A stretch of 51,879 nucleotides of DNA from Pseudorhodobacter ferrugineus DSM 5888 (GCF_000420745.1 NZ_ATVN01000021.1:1-51879); one strand, 5' to 3'; counted from the stretch's first letter, positions 1 through 9,348 are shown. Numbers and translations are program-made. The notes: generated by a model from the letters alone, not told the origin.

Positions 1-235
1 CAGTCCGGCGCTCTTTGCGTGATTTGCGCTGATCCGAAACAAGCCATGCTGTCAGCTGAGTGACATACGGATCCAGCTTGCTCGGACGATCCGGCGTCTG
101 AAACGCTGGCTCAACAATCCCCTCCCGCAAATACTTCTTGATCGTGTTGCGCGAGATGCCCGTGCGCCGCGCGATCTCGCGAATGGGCATCTTCTCTCGC
201 AGCGCCCATCCCCGGATAACTTTTAAAAAACTCAT
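1..235 (-). CDS. istA: IS21-family transposase IstA, N-terminal part (runs off the left edge)
   Basis: Translation from the ATG at 235 begins MSFLKVIRGWALREKMPIRE and continues with an HTH of the IstA/IS21 type (IREIARRTGISRNTIKKYLR, about residues 18-37). A GGAG Shine-Dalgarno lies about 9 bases upstream of the ATG. IstA is the DDE integrase of IS21 elements and normally works with the AAA+ helper IstB, whose gene would follow further left. Only about 78 residues are visible, so the catalytic domain cannot be checked and the gene could be intact or broken outside the window. Confidence 0.85.
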   Translation of the reverse strand, partial: MSFLKVIRGWALREKMPIREIARRTGISRNTIKKYLREGIVEPAFQTPDRPSKLDPYVTQLTAWLVSDQRKSRKERRT

Positions 236-288
236 GTCTATCACTCCAAGTGCCCCCAGCTGATTCAAGCTGAGGCAAGGTTGCACAT

Positions 289-341
289 GGGTCAGTTCTC
301 AGTGACAATTTTTGCTGTTGCCGGGTCAGTTCTCAGTGACA
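289..341. repeat. Two direct copies of the IS21 terminal repeat
   Basis: The 19-mer GGGTCAGTTCTCAGTGACA occurs at 289-307 and 323-341, 34 bases apart. In IS21-like elements such internal copies of the end are transposase binding sites. The outer copy defines the junction with the host gene. Confidence 0.85.
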
Positions 342-712
342 ATCAACATTCCAAGGGCTTCCAGTGACGACAAACTGCCTTGCCATGCCCCATCTTGCCA
401 AACCACGTTGCGGTTCTCTGACAGCACATAGGCCTGCCAACCGGGGCGCGGTTCGTAAAACACCCAAGTATTGTTTACAAAAACGGCAATGGAATGGGCG
501 GGCGCCCCCCACAACCCTGCCGCAGCGGGGGCGACAATGTGACGGTCGCCATTCACCGGGCTTGACGGTGGAACCGCCAAATCACGGTCAACAACGGTCA
601 ACTGGACCAACGCGTCCAGCACCAAAAGGGCCTCGTTATGGGTCACGTGTTTTTGCGCCTGCGACGGCATCAACAACGGCATCGACAGGTTGGCAGATAG
701 GTCTTCAGGCAT
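342..712 (-). pseudogene. DUF2793 protein, 3' part removed by the IS21 insertion
   Basis: From the ATG at 712 the product begins MPEDLSANLSMPLLMPSQAQ, followed by KHVTHNEALLVLDALVQL, the signature start of DUF2793 proteins that are common in Rhodobacteraceae, often near phage-tail-like genes; their function is unknown. The reading frame runs into the IS at 342 and ends five codons later (frame closes at 326), so the last residues are IS-encoded. About 123 native residues remain, whereas family members are usually longer. It is therefore called a truncated gene; a short product may still be made. Confidence 0.75.
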
Positions 713-821
713 CGGACTCCCCTTACATCTGTAATATCAACAAGACGTTAGGAAGGAGAGCTTACGAATTTGCGGCGGGGGGACCCGATACATTTACCTT
801 TGGGGCGTTTTTGTTAACGAA

Positions 822-2126
822 TTATCGGCCAACGCCTTCATAGGCGGTGAAACCTGCCTCGATCGCGGTTTGGCGGCTGTAGATATTGCGCAAATCGGCC
901 AAGCGTGGAACCCTCATCGCCCCCGCAAGGCGCTTCAGGTTCAGCGCGCGGAACTCGTTCCATTCGGTCAGAATGATGACCAAATCAGCCCCTTCAGCCG
1001 CGGCGTAGGGGTCTTCGAACCACTCGACACCCGGCAGCATTGCTTTGCCTTCGCGCAGGCCTTGCGGATCGACCACCCGCACTTTCGCACCCCCGCCAAC
1101 GAGCGCGGGCACGATAGTCAGGCTGGGTGCGTCACGCATATCATCCGTTTCGGGTTTGAATGTCACGCCCAACACCACAACCGTGCGGCCATTCACCGTG
1201 TCATCGCAAAGGTCGACAATCTTGTCGATCATCCGGCGTTTGACCCCATCATTCACCTCGATCACCGTTTCGGTGATCCGCATGGGATAGCCGTGTTCCT
1301 GCCCGATCCGCGCCAAGGCCTTGGTATCTTTCGGAAAGCACGATCCGCCATAGCCCGGACCCGCGTGCAAAAAGTTGCGCCCGATCCGGCCATCAAGCCC
1401 GATACCGCGCGACACATCCTTAACATCGGCGCCCACACGTTCGCACAGGCCCGCAATTTCGTTGATAAAGCTGATCTTGGTGGCCAAAAACGCGTTGGCC
1501 GCATATTTGATCATCTCGGCAGTTTCCAAACCTGTGTAAACAATCGGGAAATCGCGCAAGAACAGCGGGCGGTACACCTCACCGATCACCTGTTTCGCCC
1601 GGTCGGTTTCGACGCCCACAACCACGCGGTCGGGTTTCATAAAGTCGTCAATCGCCGCACCTTCGCGCAGAAATTCGGGGTTGGATGCCACATCAAAATC
1701 CGCATTCGGCGCGGTTTGACGAATAACCTCGGCCACCTTGCGGTTGGTGCCAACCGGCACGGTGGATTTGGTGACCACGACGGCATATTCGGTCAGCTCG
1801 GCCGCAATTTCGGCGGCGGCGGCCATGACGTAGGTCAGATCGGCATGGCCATCACCGCGACGCGACGGGGTGCCTACGGCGATAAAAATTGCCTTGGCCC
1901 CTTGCACCGCGGCGGCAAGATCGGTGGTAAAGCTCAGACGGCCCGCGTCAACGTTGCGGGTCATGACAACATCAAGACCGGGCTCATAAATCGGAACCTC
2001 GCCGCGCAAAAGCTGCTCAATCTTGGCCGCAGATTTGTCGACACAAACCACATCATGGCCAAAATCCGAAAAACAAACCCCGGACACGAGGCCGACATAT
2101 CCTGTCCCGATGACTGCGATCTTCAT
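822..2126 (-). CDS. udg: UDP-glucose 6-dehydrogenase
   Basis: A 434-residue protein, full length for the UDP-glucose/GDP-mannose dehydrogenase family. The N-terminal Rossmann motif GTGYVGLVSG is at residues 7-16. The catalytic cysteine is in GPGYGGSCFPKD (Cys about 262), and the C-terminal UDP-binding domain contains GVTFKPETDDMRDAPS. The enzyme oxidises UDP-glucose to UDP-glucuronate with two NAD+ in the cytoplasm, supplying sugars for exopolysaccharide or LPS. The start is the ATG at 2126. It stands alone here, with the IS-damaged DUF2793 gene downstream. Assignment to UDP-glucose rather than another UDP-sugar is by overall similarity. Confidence 0.93.
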   Translation of the reverse strand: MKIAVIGTGYVGLVSGVCFSDFGHDVVCVDKSAAKIEQLLRGEVPIYEPGLDVVMTRNVDAGRLSFTTDLAAAVQGAKAIFIAVGTPSRRGDGHADLTYVMAAAAEIAAELTEYAVVVTKSTVPVGTNRKVAEVIRQTAPNADFDVASNPEFLREGAAIDDFMKPDRVVVGVETDRAKQVIGEVYRPLFLRDFPIVYTGLETAEMIKYAANAFLATKISFINEIAGLCERVGADVKDVSRGIGLDGRIGRNFLHAGPGYGGSCFPKDTKALARIGQEHGYPMRITETVIEVNDGVKRRMIDKIVDLCDDTVNGRTVVVLGVTFKPETDDMRDAPSLTIVPALVGGGAKVRVVDPQGLREGKAMLPGVEWFEDPYAAAEGADLVIILTEWNEFRALNLKRLAGAMRVPRLADLRNIYSRQTAIEAGFTAYEGVGR

Positions 2127-2290
2127 GACTGATTAACTCCTACCGTCCTACTTTCACGGGCATACGTTACCACATCGCGACAATAAAGAGATTTCGCATC
2201 CCTGATATGACGCATGAATGCGGTTTTGGCGTGAAATAAGTTGGAGGGCACCTGTTTGGCGGCATCCAGCGGCGCAGCTTTGGCTTTCGC

Positions 2291-2319
2291 GGGTCTAAGG
2301 CATTTTCAGCCTTAGACCC
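2291..2319 (-). terminator. Perfect 11-bp hairpin after the decarboxylase gene
   Basis: GGGTCTAAGGC (2291-2301) pairs with GCCTTAGACCC (2309-2319) around a 7-base loop. It lies about 50 bases past the stop of the minus-strand decarboxylase gene. The U-run is poor, so it may act as a 3'-end stabiliser rather than a strong intrinsic terminator. Confidence 0.6.
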
Positions 2320-2367
2320 CCACCTGACTTATAGATCGTTTTGCAGCTGCTTGTGCAGGTTCCCGCC

Positions 2368-4656
2368 TCACTTTGCCACGCAATCGGCAAAATAATGGAC
2401 AACGCCCATATCGTCGGCTTCTTGCACCAAGCCGTGAATATCGGTTTCAAACCCCGGGCATTCGCGGGCAAACTCACGATTGAACTTCAGATACTCCACG
2501 ATCTTGGTGTTGAACACCTCGCCCGGAATCAACAGTGGAATACCGGGCGGATAGGGGGTTACAAGGCTGGTCGTGATCCGACCTTCCAGCGCGTCAATCG
2601 GCACCCGCTGGGTCGTACGTTTGGCGATATGCGAAAACGCATCTGTAGGCGTCATGGCGGGGGTATGATCGCTCAAATACATCTCGGTCGACAGGATCGC
2701 CACATCATATTTGGCATAAAGCTTGTGCACATGCTGGCACAAATCGGCCAACCCCATCTTTTCATAGCGCGGATATTTGGCACAAAATTCCGGCATGGTC
2801 CGCCACATCGGCTGGTTCTTGGCATAGTCATCCTTGAACTGCTGCAAAGCGGTCAGCAGCGAATTCCAACGGCCTTTGGTGATGCCAATCGTGAACATGA
2901 TGAAAAAGCTGTAAAGCCCTGTTTTTTCAACCACAACGCCATGTTCGGCCAGATATTTGGTGACGATGGAGGCGGGAATACCCTCATCTTCAAACCGGCC
3001 GTCAAGGTTCAAACCGGGTGTGATGATCGTGGCCTTGATCGGGTCCAACATGTTGAACCCCGGCGCCATGTCACCAAAGCCGTGCCACGAATCCGCGCCA
3101 TCGGACGCCTGCACGCCTTCGGCATCGGTGCGCTTCAGCACCCAATCCTTGGCGCGGCCAATACCTTCATCTTCCAGCGCCTCGGGGCCCCAAACCTGGA
3201 ACCACCAGTCGTTGCCGTATTCCTCATCCACCTTGCGCATCGCGCGGCGGAAATCGAGCGCCTCCATGATGCTTTCTTCAACCAGCGCCGTGCCGCCGGG
3301 GGGTTCCATCATCGCAGCCGCCACATCACAGCTAGCGATAATGCTGTACTGCGGGCTGGTCGAGGTGTGCATCAGATAGGCCTCGTTAAACAAATGCCTG
3401 TCCAGTTTGGTGGTCTGGCTGTCTTGCACCAAAACATGGCTGGCTTGGGAAATCCCGGCCAGCAGTTTGTGAATGGATTGCGTGGCATAGGTCACCGAAT
3501 GGCGGGGCCGGTCGCGCTTGCGGCCCATCGAATGGAAGGTGCCGTAGAACGGGTGGAACCCCGCATGTGGCAGCCACGCCTCATCGAAATGCAGGTTGTC
3601 GATATAGCCGTCCAGCACGTCCTTGATGGTTTCGGTGTTGTACAGCACGCCATCATAGGTCGATTGCGTCAGCGTCATGATCCGCGGCTTTACCGTATCG
3701 GCATCCACCCCCTTGAGCAGCGGGTTGGCGCGGATTTTGGCCTTGATCGCCTCAATCTCAAACTCGGCGCGCGGGATCGGGCCGATGATGCCGTAATGGT
3801 TGCGTGTGGGTTTCAAAAACACCGGAATGGCGCCGGTCATGATGATGCTGTGCAGGATGGATTTGTGGCAGTTGCGGTCCACCACAACCACATCACCAGG
3901 GGCAACCGTATGATGCCACACCATTTTATTCGATGTCGACGTGCCATTGGTTACGAAAAAGCAATGGTCCGCGTTGAAAATTCTGGCCGCGTTGCGTTCA
4001 GACGCGCCAATCGCGCCGTTATGGTCCAACAGCTGGCCCAGCTCCTCAACCGAGTTGCACACATCGGCGCGCAGCATGTTTTCGCCGTAAAACTGGTGAT
4101 ACATCTGGCCAATCGGGCTTTTCAAAAACGCCACACCACCGGAATGGCCGGGGCAGTGCCAAGAATAAGAACCATCCTCGGCATAGTTCAAAAGCGCCTT
4201 GAAGAATGGCGGCTGGATCCCATCCAGATAGGTCTTGGCCTCGCGGATGATATGGCGAGCCACAAATTCGGGCGTATCCTCGAACATATGGATAAAGCCG
4301 TGGAGTTCGCGCAGAATATCATTGGGCAAATGGCGGCTGGTTTTGGTTTCGCCGTAGACATAAATCGGCACATCGGCATTTTTCCAGCGGACTTCCTCGA
4401 TGAAACTGCGCAGGTTCAACACGGCAGGGTCAAGGTCGGGGCCGGGGCTGAACTCTTCATCGTCAATCGACAAAACAAAGGCACTGGCGCGCGATTGTTG
4501 CTGCGCGAACTTGGACAAATCACCATAGCTGGTGACACCCAGCACCTCGAAACCCTCCTTCTCAATAGCCTCAGCCATCGCACGGATGCTGGAACCGGAC
4601 GAGTTTTCGGAACGGAAATCTTCGTCAATGATGACGATGGGAAAGCGAAATTTCAT
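2368..4656 (-). CDS. Orn/Lys/Arg decarboxylase, large PLP form
   Basis: A 762-residue protein of the AdiA/CadA-like fold-type I decarboxylase family. An N-terminal receiver-like wing domain (residues 1-130, starting MKFRFPIVIIDEDFRSENSS) precedes the PLP domain. SIHKLLAG carries the Schiff-base lysine (about residue 396) and HFDEAWLPHAGFHP is the family's PLP-proximal segment. It releases CO2 from a basic amino acid to give cadaverine, putrescine or agmatine, usually for acid resistance or polyamine supply. The start at 4656 is chosen over an upstream in-frame ATG because GGAG lies 8 bases before it. No linked amino-acid/amine antiporter gene is present, so substrate preference is open. Confidence 0.88.
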   Translation of the reverse strand: MKFRFPIVIIDEDFRSENSSGSSIRAMAEAIEKEGFEVLGVTSYGDLSKFAQQQSRASAFVLSIDDEEFSPGPDLDPAVLNLRSFIEEVRWKNADVPIYVYGETKTSRHLPNDILRELHGFIHMFEDTPEFVARHIIREAKTYLDGIQPPFFKALLNYAEDGSYSWHCPGHSGGVAFLKSPIGQMYHQFYGENMLRADVCNSVEELGQLLDHNGAIGASERNAARIFNADHCFFVTNGTSTSNKMVWHHTVAPGDVVVVDRNCHKSILHSIIMTGAIPVFLKPTRNHYGIIGPIPRAEFEIEAIKAKIRANPLLKGVDADTVKPRIMTLTQSTYDGVLYNTETIKDVLDGYIDNLHFDEAWLPHAGFHPFYGTFHSMGRKRDRPRHSVTYATQSIHKLLAGISQASHVLVQDSQTTKLDRHLFNEAYLMHTSTSPQYSIIASCDVAAAMMEPPGGTALVEESIMEALDFRRAMRKVDEEYGNDWWFQVWGPEALEDEGIGRAKDWVLKRTDAEGVQASDGADSWHGFGDMAPGFNMLDPIKATIITPGLNLDGRFEDEGIPASIVTKYLAEHGVVVEKTGLYSFFIMFTIGITKGRWNSLLTALQQFKDDYAKNQPMWRTMPEFCAKYPRYEKMGLADLCQHVHKLYAKYDVAILSTEMYLSDHTPAMTPTDAFSHIAKRTTQRVPIDALEGRITTSLVTPYPPGIPLLIPGEVFNTKIVEYLKFNREFARECPGFETDIHGLVQEADDMGVVHYFADCVAK

Positions 4657-4913
4657 GAGAAGTCTCCAAGCGGGCAAGCCGCGAACGGGATGAAAAGGAG
4701 TGACCCGGCCAATCTGTTGGCTTGCCTGTTTCTTTCCATTGATGGCGCGCGTGTCAAGGATAGACCCTGCGCAGCACCCCTTATTGGGCAGGAAAATGCG
4801 CGTGATCCAAACATTCCAGATCTAACGCGCTTCGGCCCCTTGCGGTTCCATTGGCACTGCGGCAATGCTTTCCAAACACTTTTCCATACCCCCTTATCCT
4901 GAAGGAAGCCCAG

Positions 4914-5909
4914 ATGTTGAAAGTTGGTATACTTGGCGCAGGTCGCATTGCTGGCGTCCATGCCGCTGCAATCACCGCGCATTCCGGCAGCACGCTGGTT
5001 GCGGTATCCGATTTCATTCCGGCCAATGCCGAAAAGCTGGCCGCCCAATACGGCTGTGAGGCGCGCACGAATGACGCCATCTTGAACGATCCCACCATCG
5101 ACGCAGTGCTGATAGCCACGTCGACCGACACCCATTCGGGGTTTATTGAGGCGGCAACGGCAGCGGGCAAAGCGGTGTTTTGTGAGAAACCCGTCGATCT
5201 GTCGTTGGCCCGCGCACAGGCTTGCCAAAAACTGGCCAGCGCAAGTGGCCGGCCCGTAATGATCGGTTTTAACCGCCGCTTTGACCCCAACTTTGGCGCG
5301 CTAAAAGCCGCGCTTGACGCAGGTGAGATTGGGAAGGCAGAGCTGCTGTCCATCACCTCTTTCGACCCGACACCGCCACCTGTGGCCTATGTCAAAGTGT
5401 CGGGCGGGTTGTTCCGCGATATGATGATCCATGATTTTGACATGGCGAATTTCATCATGGGCACGGCACCGGAGACGATTAACGCCGTTGGAACGTCGAT
5501 CGTTGATCCCGACATCGGGCTGGCGGGTGACGTGGATACTGCTGTTGTTACAATGACTTACGCTGACGGGCGGATCGCCGTCATCAAAAATTCCCGCCGC
5601 GCGGCCTATGGCTATGACCAACGGGTGGAATTGCTGGGGTCCAAAGGGATGCTGCAAGCGCAAAACGTATTGGAAAACACGGTTGTAAAGTCGACGGTTG
5701 ATGGCGTGACGGGGGCAAAACCGACCTATTTCTTCTTGCAGCGCTATACGGCGGCTTTCACGGCAGAATGGGCGGGTTTTGTTGCAGCCTTGGCGAATGG
5801 GACCGCAATGCCCGTGACATTGGACGACGGTGTTGCCGCCCTTGCGATGGCCGGGGCGGCGACCATGTCGGTCAAAACCGGCGCGCCCGTGCGGTTGGAC
5901 AGCATCTAA
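4914..5909 (+). CDS. iolG: Inositol 2-dehydrogenase-like Gfo/Idh/MocA oxidoreductase
   Basis: A 331-residue protein. The N-terminal nucleotide-binding motif is GILGAGRIAGVHA (residues 5-17), EKPVDLS carries the conserved family lysine, and GGLFRDMMIHDFDMANF matches the IolG active-site segment with its DxxxH-type pair. The reaction is NAD-dependent oxidation of myo-inositol (or a similar cyclitol) to the 2-keto form in the cytoplasm. The ATG at 4914 is preceded by GAAGGAAG. Other iol genes are not in the window, so inositol as the physiological substrate is inferred from motif similarity only. It is transcribed divergently from the decarboxylase across about 257 bases with no recognisable gene. 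Confidence 0.82.
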   Translation: MLKVGILGAGRIAGVHAAAITAHSGSTLVAVSDFIPANAEKLAAQYGCEARTNDAILNDPTIDAVLIATSTDTHSGFIEAATAAGKAVFCEKPVDLSLARAQACQKLASASGRPVMIGFNRRFDPNFGALKAALDAGEIGKAELLSITSFDPTPPPVAYVKVSGGLFRDMMIHDFDMANFIMGTAPETINAVGTSIVDPDIGLAGDVDTAVVTMTYADGRIAVIKNSRRAAYGYDQRVELLGSKGMLQAQNVLENTVVKSTVDGVTGAKPTYFFLQRYTAAFTAEWAGFVAALANGTAMPVTLDDGVAALAMAGAATMSVKTGAPVRLDSI

Positions 5910-5921
5910 GCCAGACCACCC

Positions 5922-5955
5922 AAGGGGTTGAATAATCTTTGTTTTTCAGCCCCTT
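5922..5955 (+). terminator. Hairpin after iolG
   Basis: AAGGGGTTGAA (5922-5932) pairs with TTCAGCCCCTT (5945-5955), 11 bp with one G-U. It begins 12 bases after the iolG stop. There is no clean U-run after it. Confidence 0.55.
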
Positions 5956-5982
5956 AGGTGATCAACTCAAACCCGCGCAAAA

Positions 5983-5998
5983 CGCCGGTTTACCGGCG
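5983..5998 (-). terminator. Hairpin with T-run after the lipoprotein gene
   Basis: CGCCGGT (5983-5989) pairs with ACCGGCG (5992-5998). On the minus strand it is followed by TTTT and lies about 20 bases past the stop at 6019. Confidence 0.6.
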
Positions 5999-6018
5999 CG
6001 CGCCACGCATAAGCGTGC

Positions 6019-6333
6019 TTAACCAGCCTTCTTGGGGCAGGTGACGCGGCCGCGCATTTCGCCGCTGTCGCCTTGCAAGGTGCTGGCGACCAAACGGCAT
6101 CCCGTCACCTCGGGGATCATGTCAATCATCGTGGCGCGAATGGCCTGATGCTGCCCCCGCGCGGCCCAGCCGAGGCGGATAATTTCGACCTGTTTGCCCT
6201 TTTGAAACACCGTGTATTGGCGCCCGTCACGGGTCACATCGGTGCGCGTGGCCCCCCACATCTGCGGGGCAGGCTGGGCACCGCAAGCGGTGAGGGCGAG
6301 GAGGAGGGCGAGGATACGCATGGGGCTGATCAT
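6019..6333 (-). CDS. Small putative lipoprotein, function unknown
   Basis: A 104-residue protein whose N-terminus (MISPMRILALLLALTACGAQ) is a short lipoprotein signal with lipobox LTAC, so lipidation at the cysteine is expected. The mature part has two further cysteines (TGCRLV and RVTCPKK) that could form a disulfide in the periplasm. No known domain is recognised. A second in-frame ATG at 6321 would also give a good signal peptide; neither start has a convincing Shine-Dalgarno. It is followed by its own hairpin terminator. Confidence 0.65.
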   Translation of the reverse strand: MISPMRILALLLALTACGAQPAPQMWGATRTDVTRDGRQYTVFQKGKQVEIIRLGWAARGQHQAIRATMIDMIPEVTGCRLVASTLQGDSGEMRGRVTCPKKAG

Positions 6334-6477
6334 GCCGGATCAGAGTTAAGTTTGGGTTAATTTTGGGCGGATTGGGGCGTATGCCATGCGTATGTTATGC
6401 GTATGCCATCCGTACATACAGGCGTGTTTTTGGGTTTGGATGGGTGCGAGGGGTGAGGGCGGCGCCGAGGGGGTGGC

Positions 6478-6715
6478 GTAGGGTGGGTGCAACCCACCGC
6501 GTGAGGGGTGGGGAGTCGGGGTGAAACCCCGACCTACGGGGGTGGGGGTGGTGCGCTGAAGCGCACCCTACAGAATGCGCGACGTACCGTTCCTATTGGC
6601 AGGACACCGCGCCCGAACCGAGGGGTGGGTGCGTTAGCGCCCGCGTCGCGCCAAGGGCGCGCTTTCAGCGCGACGGGGGCGGTTCGGGCCCTGCCAAATC
6701 GAAGATTTGGCAGGG
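6478..6715. repeat. Cluster of short palindromes with mostly GAA loops
   Basis: In the roughly 400-base gap before the HEPN gene there are several perfect hairpins of unrelated sequence but similar design. They are GGTGGGT-GCA-ACCCACC (6482-6498), GTCGGGGT-GAA-ACCCCGAC (6515-6533), GGTGCGC-TGAA-GCGCACC (6550-6567), and a 12-bp stem with GAA loop at 6689-6715. Between them a 10-bp arm at 6611-6620 pairs with 6680-6689 and encloses an 8-bp pair 6644-6651/6668-6675. They look like REP-type intergenic palindromes. No ORF with gene-like features is seen in 6340-6735. Confidence 0.7.
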
Positions 6716-6735
6716 GGGAGGAGAAATCTTTTCAG

Positions 6736-7458
6736 TTAAAATGGATCATCACGAAAGCCTGAATCCCAAATCCAACAAGGGACCAACGGCTCGTTGAAGG
6801 CTTGCCAATCACCCGCCTTAGCTTTTGCTAATTTTCCGGCTTCTATTTCGTTGGCCGCATTGTTTCCGAGGAAAATTCGCTCCAAAAACTGTTGCTCATC
6901 ATCAACCGATGTCAGAGGCAACAGTTTACAATGGACATCTCGCACGCGCGAGTGAAACTCATGAACGAACTCCATAATTGCTTTTACGGCCGCGGTGGTG
7001 TCACGCCGAACAACCATCACGGTGTCGTCGCCAATTGCATGCGCCAAGTCAGTATGAGCTATGTATTTGTCTGCATATAGACGCGATGTTTTACAGGCCA
7101 GTTTCAACCCAGCAAAAGAAGAAGAAGTGTCTAATTGTTTGTAGCCTTTTGCAATTCTGACCATCTGTTCTAAAGACAAGTTTGCCTTGCCTGATTGGAT
7201 CGCCGGATCTGTTAGCTTTCTGATCTTAAGTAGGGCATTGTCCCAAAGAAGGTTTTGCAACAATTGAGCAGTTAATCCAGAAGCCTGATTTAGAACCGCA
7301 ACGCGTTCTTTGGGGCCGCAGAAAAAGTACAAAAAGGCTCGCCATTCAAGCGAAAGCTGAGAAACGCTATTTGTCAACTTAAGAATGATCTGGCCATCTT
7401 CCAAACCGAACTCGGAAGTATAATCGTTAGCAATTTCCTCAGCCGATCTGTCAGCCAT
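6736..7458 (-). CDS. AbiU2/HEPN-like protein
   Basis: A 240-residue protein. Residues about 35-100 (LEWRAFLYFFCGPKERVAVL, then LLQNLLWDNALLKIRKLTDP) match the pattern of the HEPN_AbiU2 family, and residues about 128-150 contain SRLYADKYIAHTDL, an R...KxxAHxD segment where these proteins carry the HEPN RxxxxH-type residues. HEPN proteins are often RNases of defence or toxin-antitoxin systems, but the canonical R-N-x-x-x-H is not exact here. The gene is visibly AT-richer than its neighbours, suggesting acquisition. The ATG at 7458 follows GGGAG; an upstream in-frame ATG at 7527 exists. It sits alone, 90 bases downstream of lepA on the same strand, with no partner antitoxin seen. Confidence 0.65.
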   Translation of the reverse strand: MADRSAEEIANDYTSEFGLEDGQIILKLTNSVSQLSLEWRAFLYFFCGPKERVAVLNQASGLTAQLLQNLLWDNALLKIRKLTDPAIQSGKANLSLEQMVRIAKGYKQLDTSSSFAGLKLACKTSRLYADKYIAHTDLAHAIGDDTVMVVRRDTTAAVKAIMEFVHEFHSRVRDVHCKLLPLTSVDDEQQFLERIFLGNNAANEIEAGKLAKAKAGDWQAFNEPLVPCWIWDSGFRDDPF

Positions 7459-7548
7459 TTTCAAACCACTCCCAATTCCCCACCGCGTGGGCACGCGTTT
7501 GGCCTTTGGCCAATCGCTTTCGCCCACCCGCCCTGAAACTGGACAGCC

Positions 7549-9348
7549 TTAGCTGTCCATTTTTAGGGCGCTAATAAACGCCTCTTGTGGGATTTCGACT
7601 TTACCGAACTGACGCATCCGCTTTTTACCGGCTTTCTGCTTTTCCAGCAGCTTCTTTTTCCGGCTGGCGTCGCCGCCATAGCATTTCGCGGTCACGTCTT
7701 TGCGCATCGCGGACAGGGTTTCGCGGGCAATCACGCGGCCGCCAATCGCGGCTTGGATCGGGATTTTGAACATGTGGCGGGGGATCAGGTCTTTCAGCTT
7801 TTCCACCATCGCGCGGCCCCGCATATCGGCGCGGTCGCGGTGGACCATCATCGACAAGGCATCGACGGGTTCGTCGTTCACAAGGATCGACATTTTGACG
7901 AGGTGATCTTCGCGGTATTCGGAAATCACATAGTCAAAGCTGGCATAGCCTTTGGACACCGATTTGAGGCGGTCGTAGAAGTCGAACACCACCTCGGCCA
8001 GCGGCAAGTCATAGACGACCATCGCGCGGGGGCCGGCGTAGGACAGGTCCATCTGGATGCCGCGGCGATCTTGGCAAAGTTTTAACACATCGCCCAGATA
8101 CTCATCCGGAACAAGGATGGTGGCCTTGATGCGCGGCTCGTCGATATGGTCGACCAGCGTCAGGTCGGGCATGTCGGCGGGGTTGTGCAGGTCGCGCACC
8201 TCGCCGTCTTTCATATGGAGGTGGAACACGACCGAGGGGGCCGTGGTAATCAGGTCGAGGTCATATTCGCGTTCCAGACGGTCGCGGATTACTTCGAGGT
8301 GGAGAAGGCCGAGGAAACCGCAGCGGAAACCGAAACCGAGGGCGGCAGAGGTTTCCATTTCACTGCTGAAACTGGCGTCGTTCAGTTGCAGCTTTTCGAT
8401 GGCATCGCGCAGGTCGTCGAAATCATTGGCATCGACGGGGAAGAGGCCGCAGAACACCACGGGTTGCGCGGGTTTGAAGCCCGGCAAAGGGGTCTCGCAG
8501 CCCTTCTTCTCGGATGTGATCGTATCGCCCACGCGGGTATCGCGGACCTGTTTGATGGAGCCGGTCCAGATGCCGATTTCACCGGGCCCAAGTTCGGCGA
8601 TATCAACCATCTGGGGTTTGAGAACCGCCAGTTTATCCACGCCATAGACCGCGTTGGTCTGCATCATCTTGATGCGGTCGCCTTTGCGGATCACGCCATC
8701 AATCACGCGGATCATGACGACCACGCCGAGGTAACTGTCATACCAGCTGTCGACCAGCATCGCCTTAAGCGGCGCATTGCGGTCGCCTTTGGGCGGTGGC
8801 AGGCGGGTGATGATGGCTTCCAGCACGTCGGGGATACCGAGGCCGGATTTGGCAGAAATCTCTACCGCGTCGGACGCATCAAGCCCGATCACATCCTCGA
8901 TCTGCTGTTTGACGCGGGCTGGTTCGGCGGCTGGAAGGTCGATTTTGTTCAGCACGGGCACGATTTCATGCCCCGCGTCCAGCGCGTGATAGACGTTGGC
9001 CAGCGTCTGCGCCTCGACCCCTTGGGAGGCGTCGACGACCAGAAGAGACCCTTCGACGGCGCGCATCGACCGCGACACCTCATAGGCGAAATCGACGTGG
9101 CCGGGGGTGTCGATCAGGTTCAGGATATAGCGTTTGCCATCCTTTGCCGGATATTCGATGCGGACCGTGTTGGCCTTGATCGTGATGCCACGCTCGCGCT
9201 CGATATCCATCGAGTCGAGCATCTGTGCCTTCATATCGCGTTCGGCCACCGTCCCTGTCATCTGGATCAAACGATCCGCAAGGGTGGATTTGCCGTGGTC
9301 AATATGCGCCACGATGGAGAAATTGCGGATGAGATCTAGATCGGTCAT
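7549..9348 (-). CDS. lepA: Elongation factor 4 (LepA)
   Basis: A 599-residue translational GTPase, exactly the usual LepA length. G1 is [14 protein letters not shown] (residues 14-27), the switch region has [12 protein letters not shown]3 is DTPGHVDF, G4 is NKIDLP. The C-terminal LepA-specific domain includes [20 protein letters not shown] and ends [12 protein letters not shown]. It acts on stalled or mistranslocated ribosomes. The ATG at 9348 ([10 protein letters not shown]) is chosen because family members start there; an upstream in-frame ATG would add 16 unconserved residues. Confidence 0.96.
   Translation of the reverse strand: MTDLDLIRNFSIVAHIDHGKSTLADRLIQMTGTVAERDMKAQMLDSMDIERERGITIKANTVRIEYPAKDGKRYILNLIDTPGHVDFAYEVSRSMRAVEGSLLVVDASQGVEAQTLANVYHALDAGHEIVPVLNKIDLPAAEPARVKQQIEDVIGLDASDAVEISAKSGLGIPDVLEAIITRLPPPKGDRNAPLKAMLVDSWYDSYLGVVVMIRVIDGVIRKGDRIKMMQTNAVYGVDKLAVLKPQMVDIAELGPGEIGIWTGSIKQVRDTRVGDTITSEKKGCETPLPGFKPAQPVVFCGLFPVDANDFDDLRDAIEKLQLNDASFSSEMETSAALGFGFRCGFLGLLHLEVIRDRLEREYDLDLITTAPSVVFHLHMKDGEVRDLHNPADMPDLTLVDHIDEPRIKATILVPDEYLGDVLKLCQDRRGIQMDLSYAGPRAMVVYDLPLAEVVFDFYDRLKSVSKGYASFDYVISEYREDHLVKMSILVNDEPVDALSMMVHRDRADMRGRAMVEKLKDLIPRHMFKIPIQAAIGGRVIARETLSAMRKDVTAKCYGGDASRKKKLLEKQKAGKKRMRQFGKVEIPQEAFISALKMDS

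Larger units (their letters stand above)
1..341 (-). mobile_element. IS21-family insertion sequence, right-hand end in this window
   Basis: The element reads leftwards out of the window. Its end is marked by two direct copies of a 19-bp sequence (289-307 and 323-341) whose outward form begins TGTCACTGAGAACTGACCC. Multiple copies of such a terminal repeat are typical of IS21-family ends. Inside lies the start of an IstA-type transposase. The last IS base is about 341; the DUF2793 gene resumes at about 342. The other end and any target duplication lie outside the window. Confidence 0.85.

Noticed and set aside
2341-4902. Very long open frame on the plus strand
   Set aside because: It is the antisense of the lysine/arginine decarboxylase gene, has no domain signal and is kept open by GC-rich codon structure.
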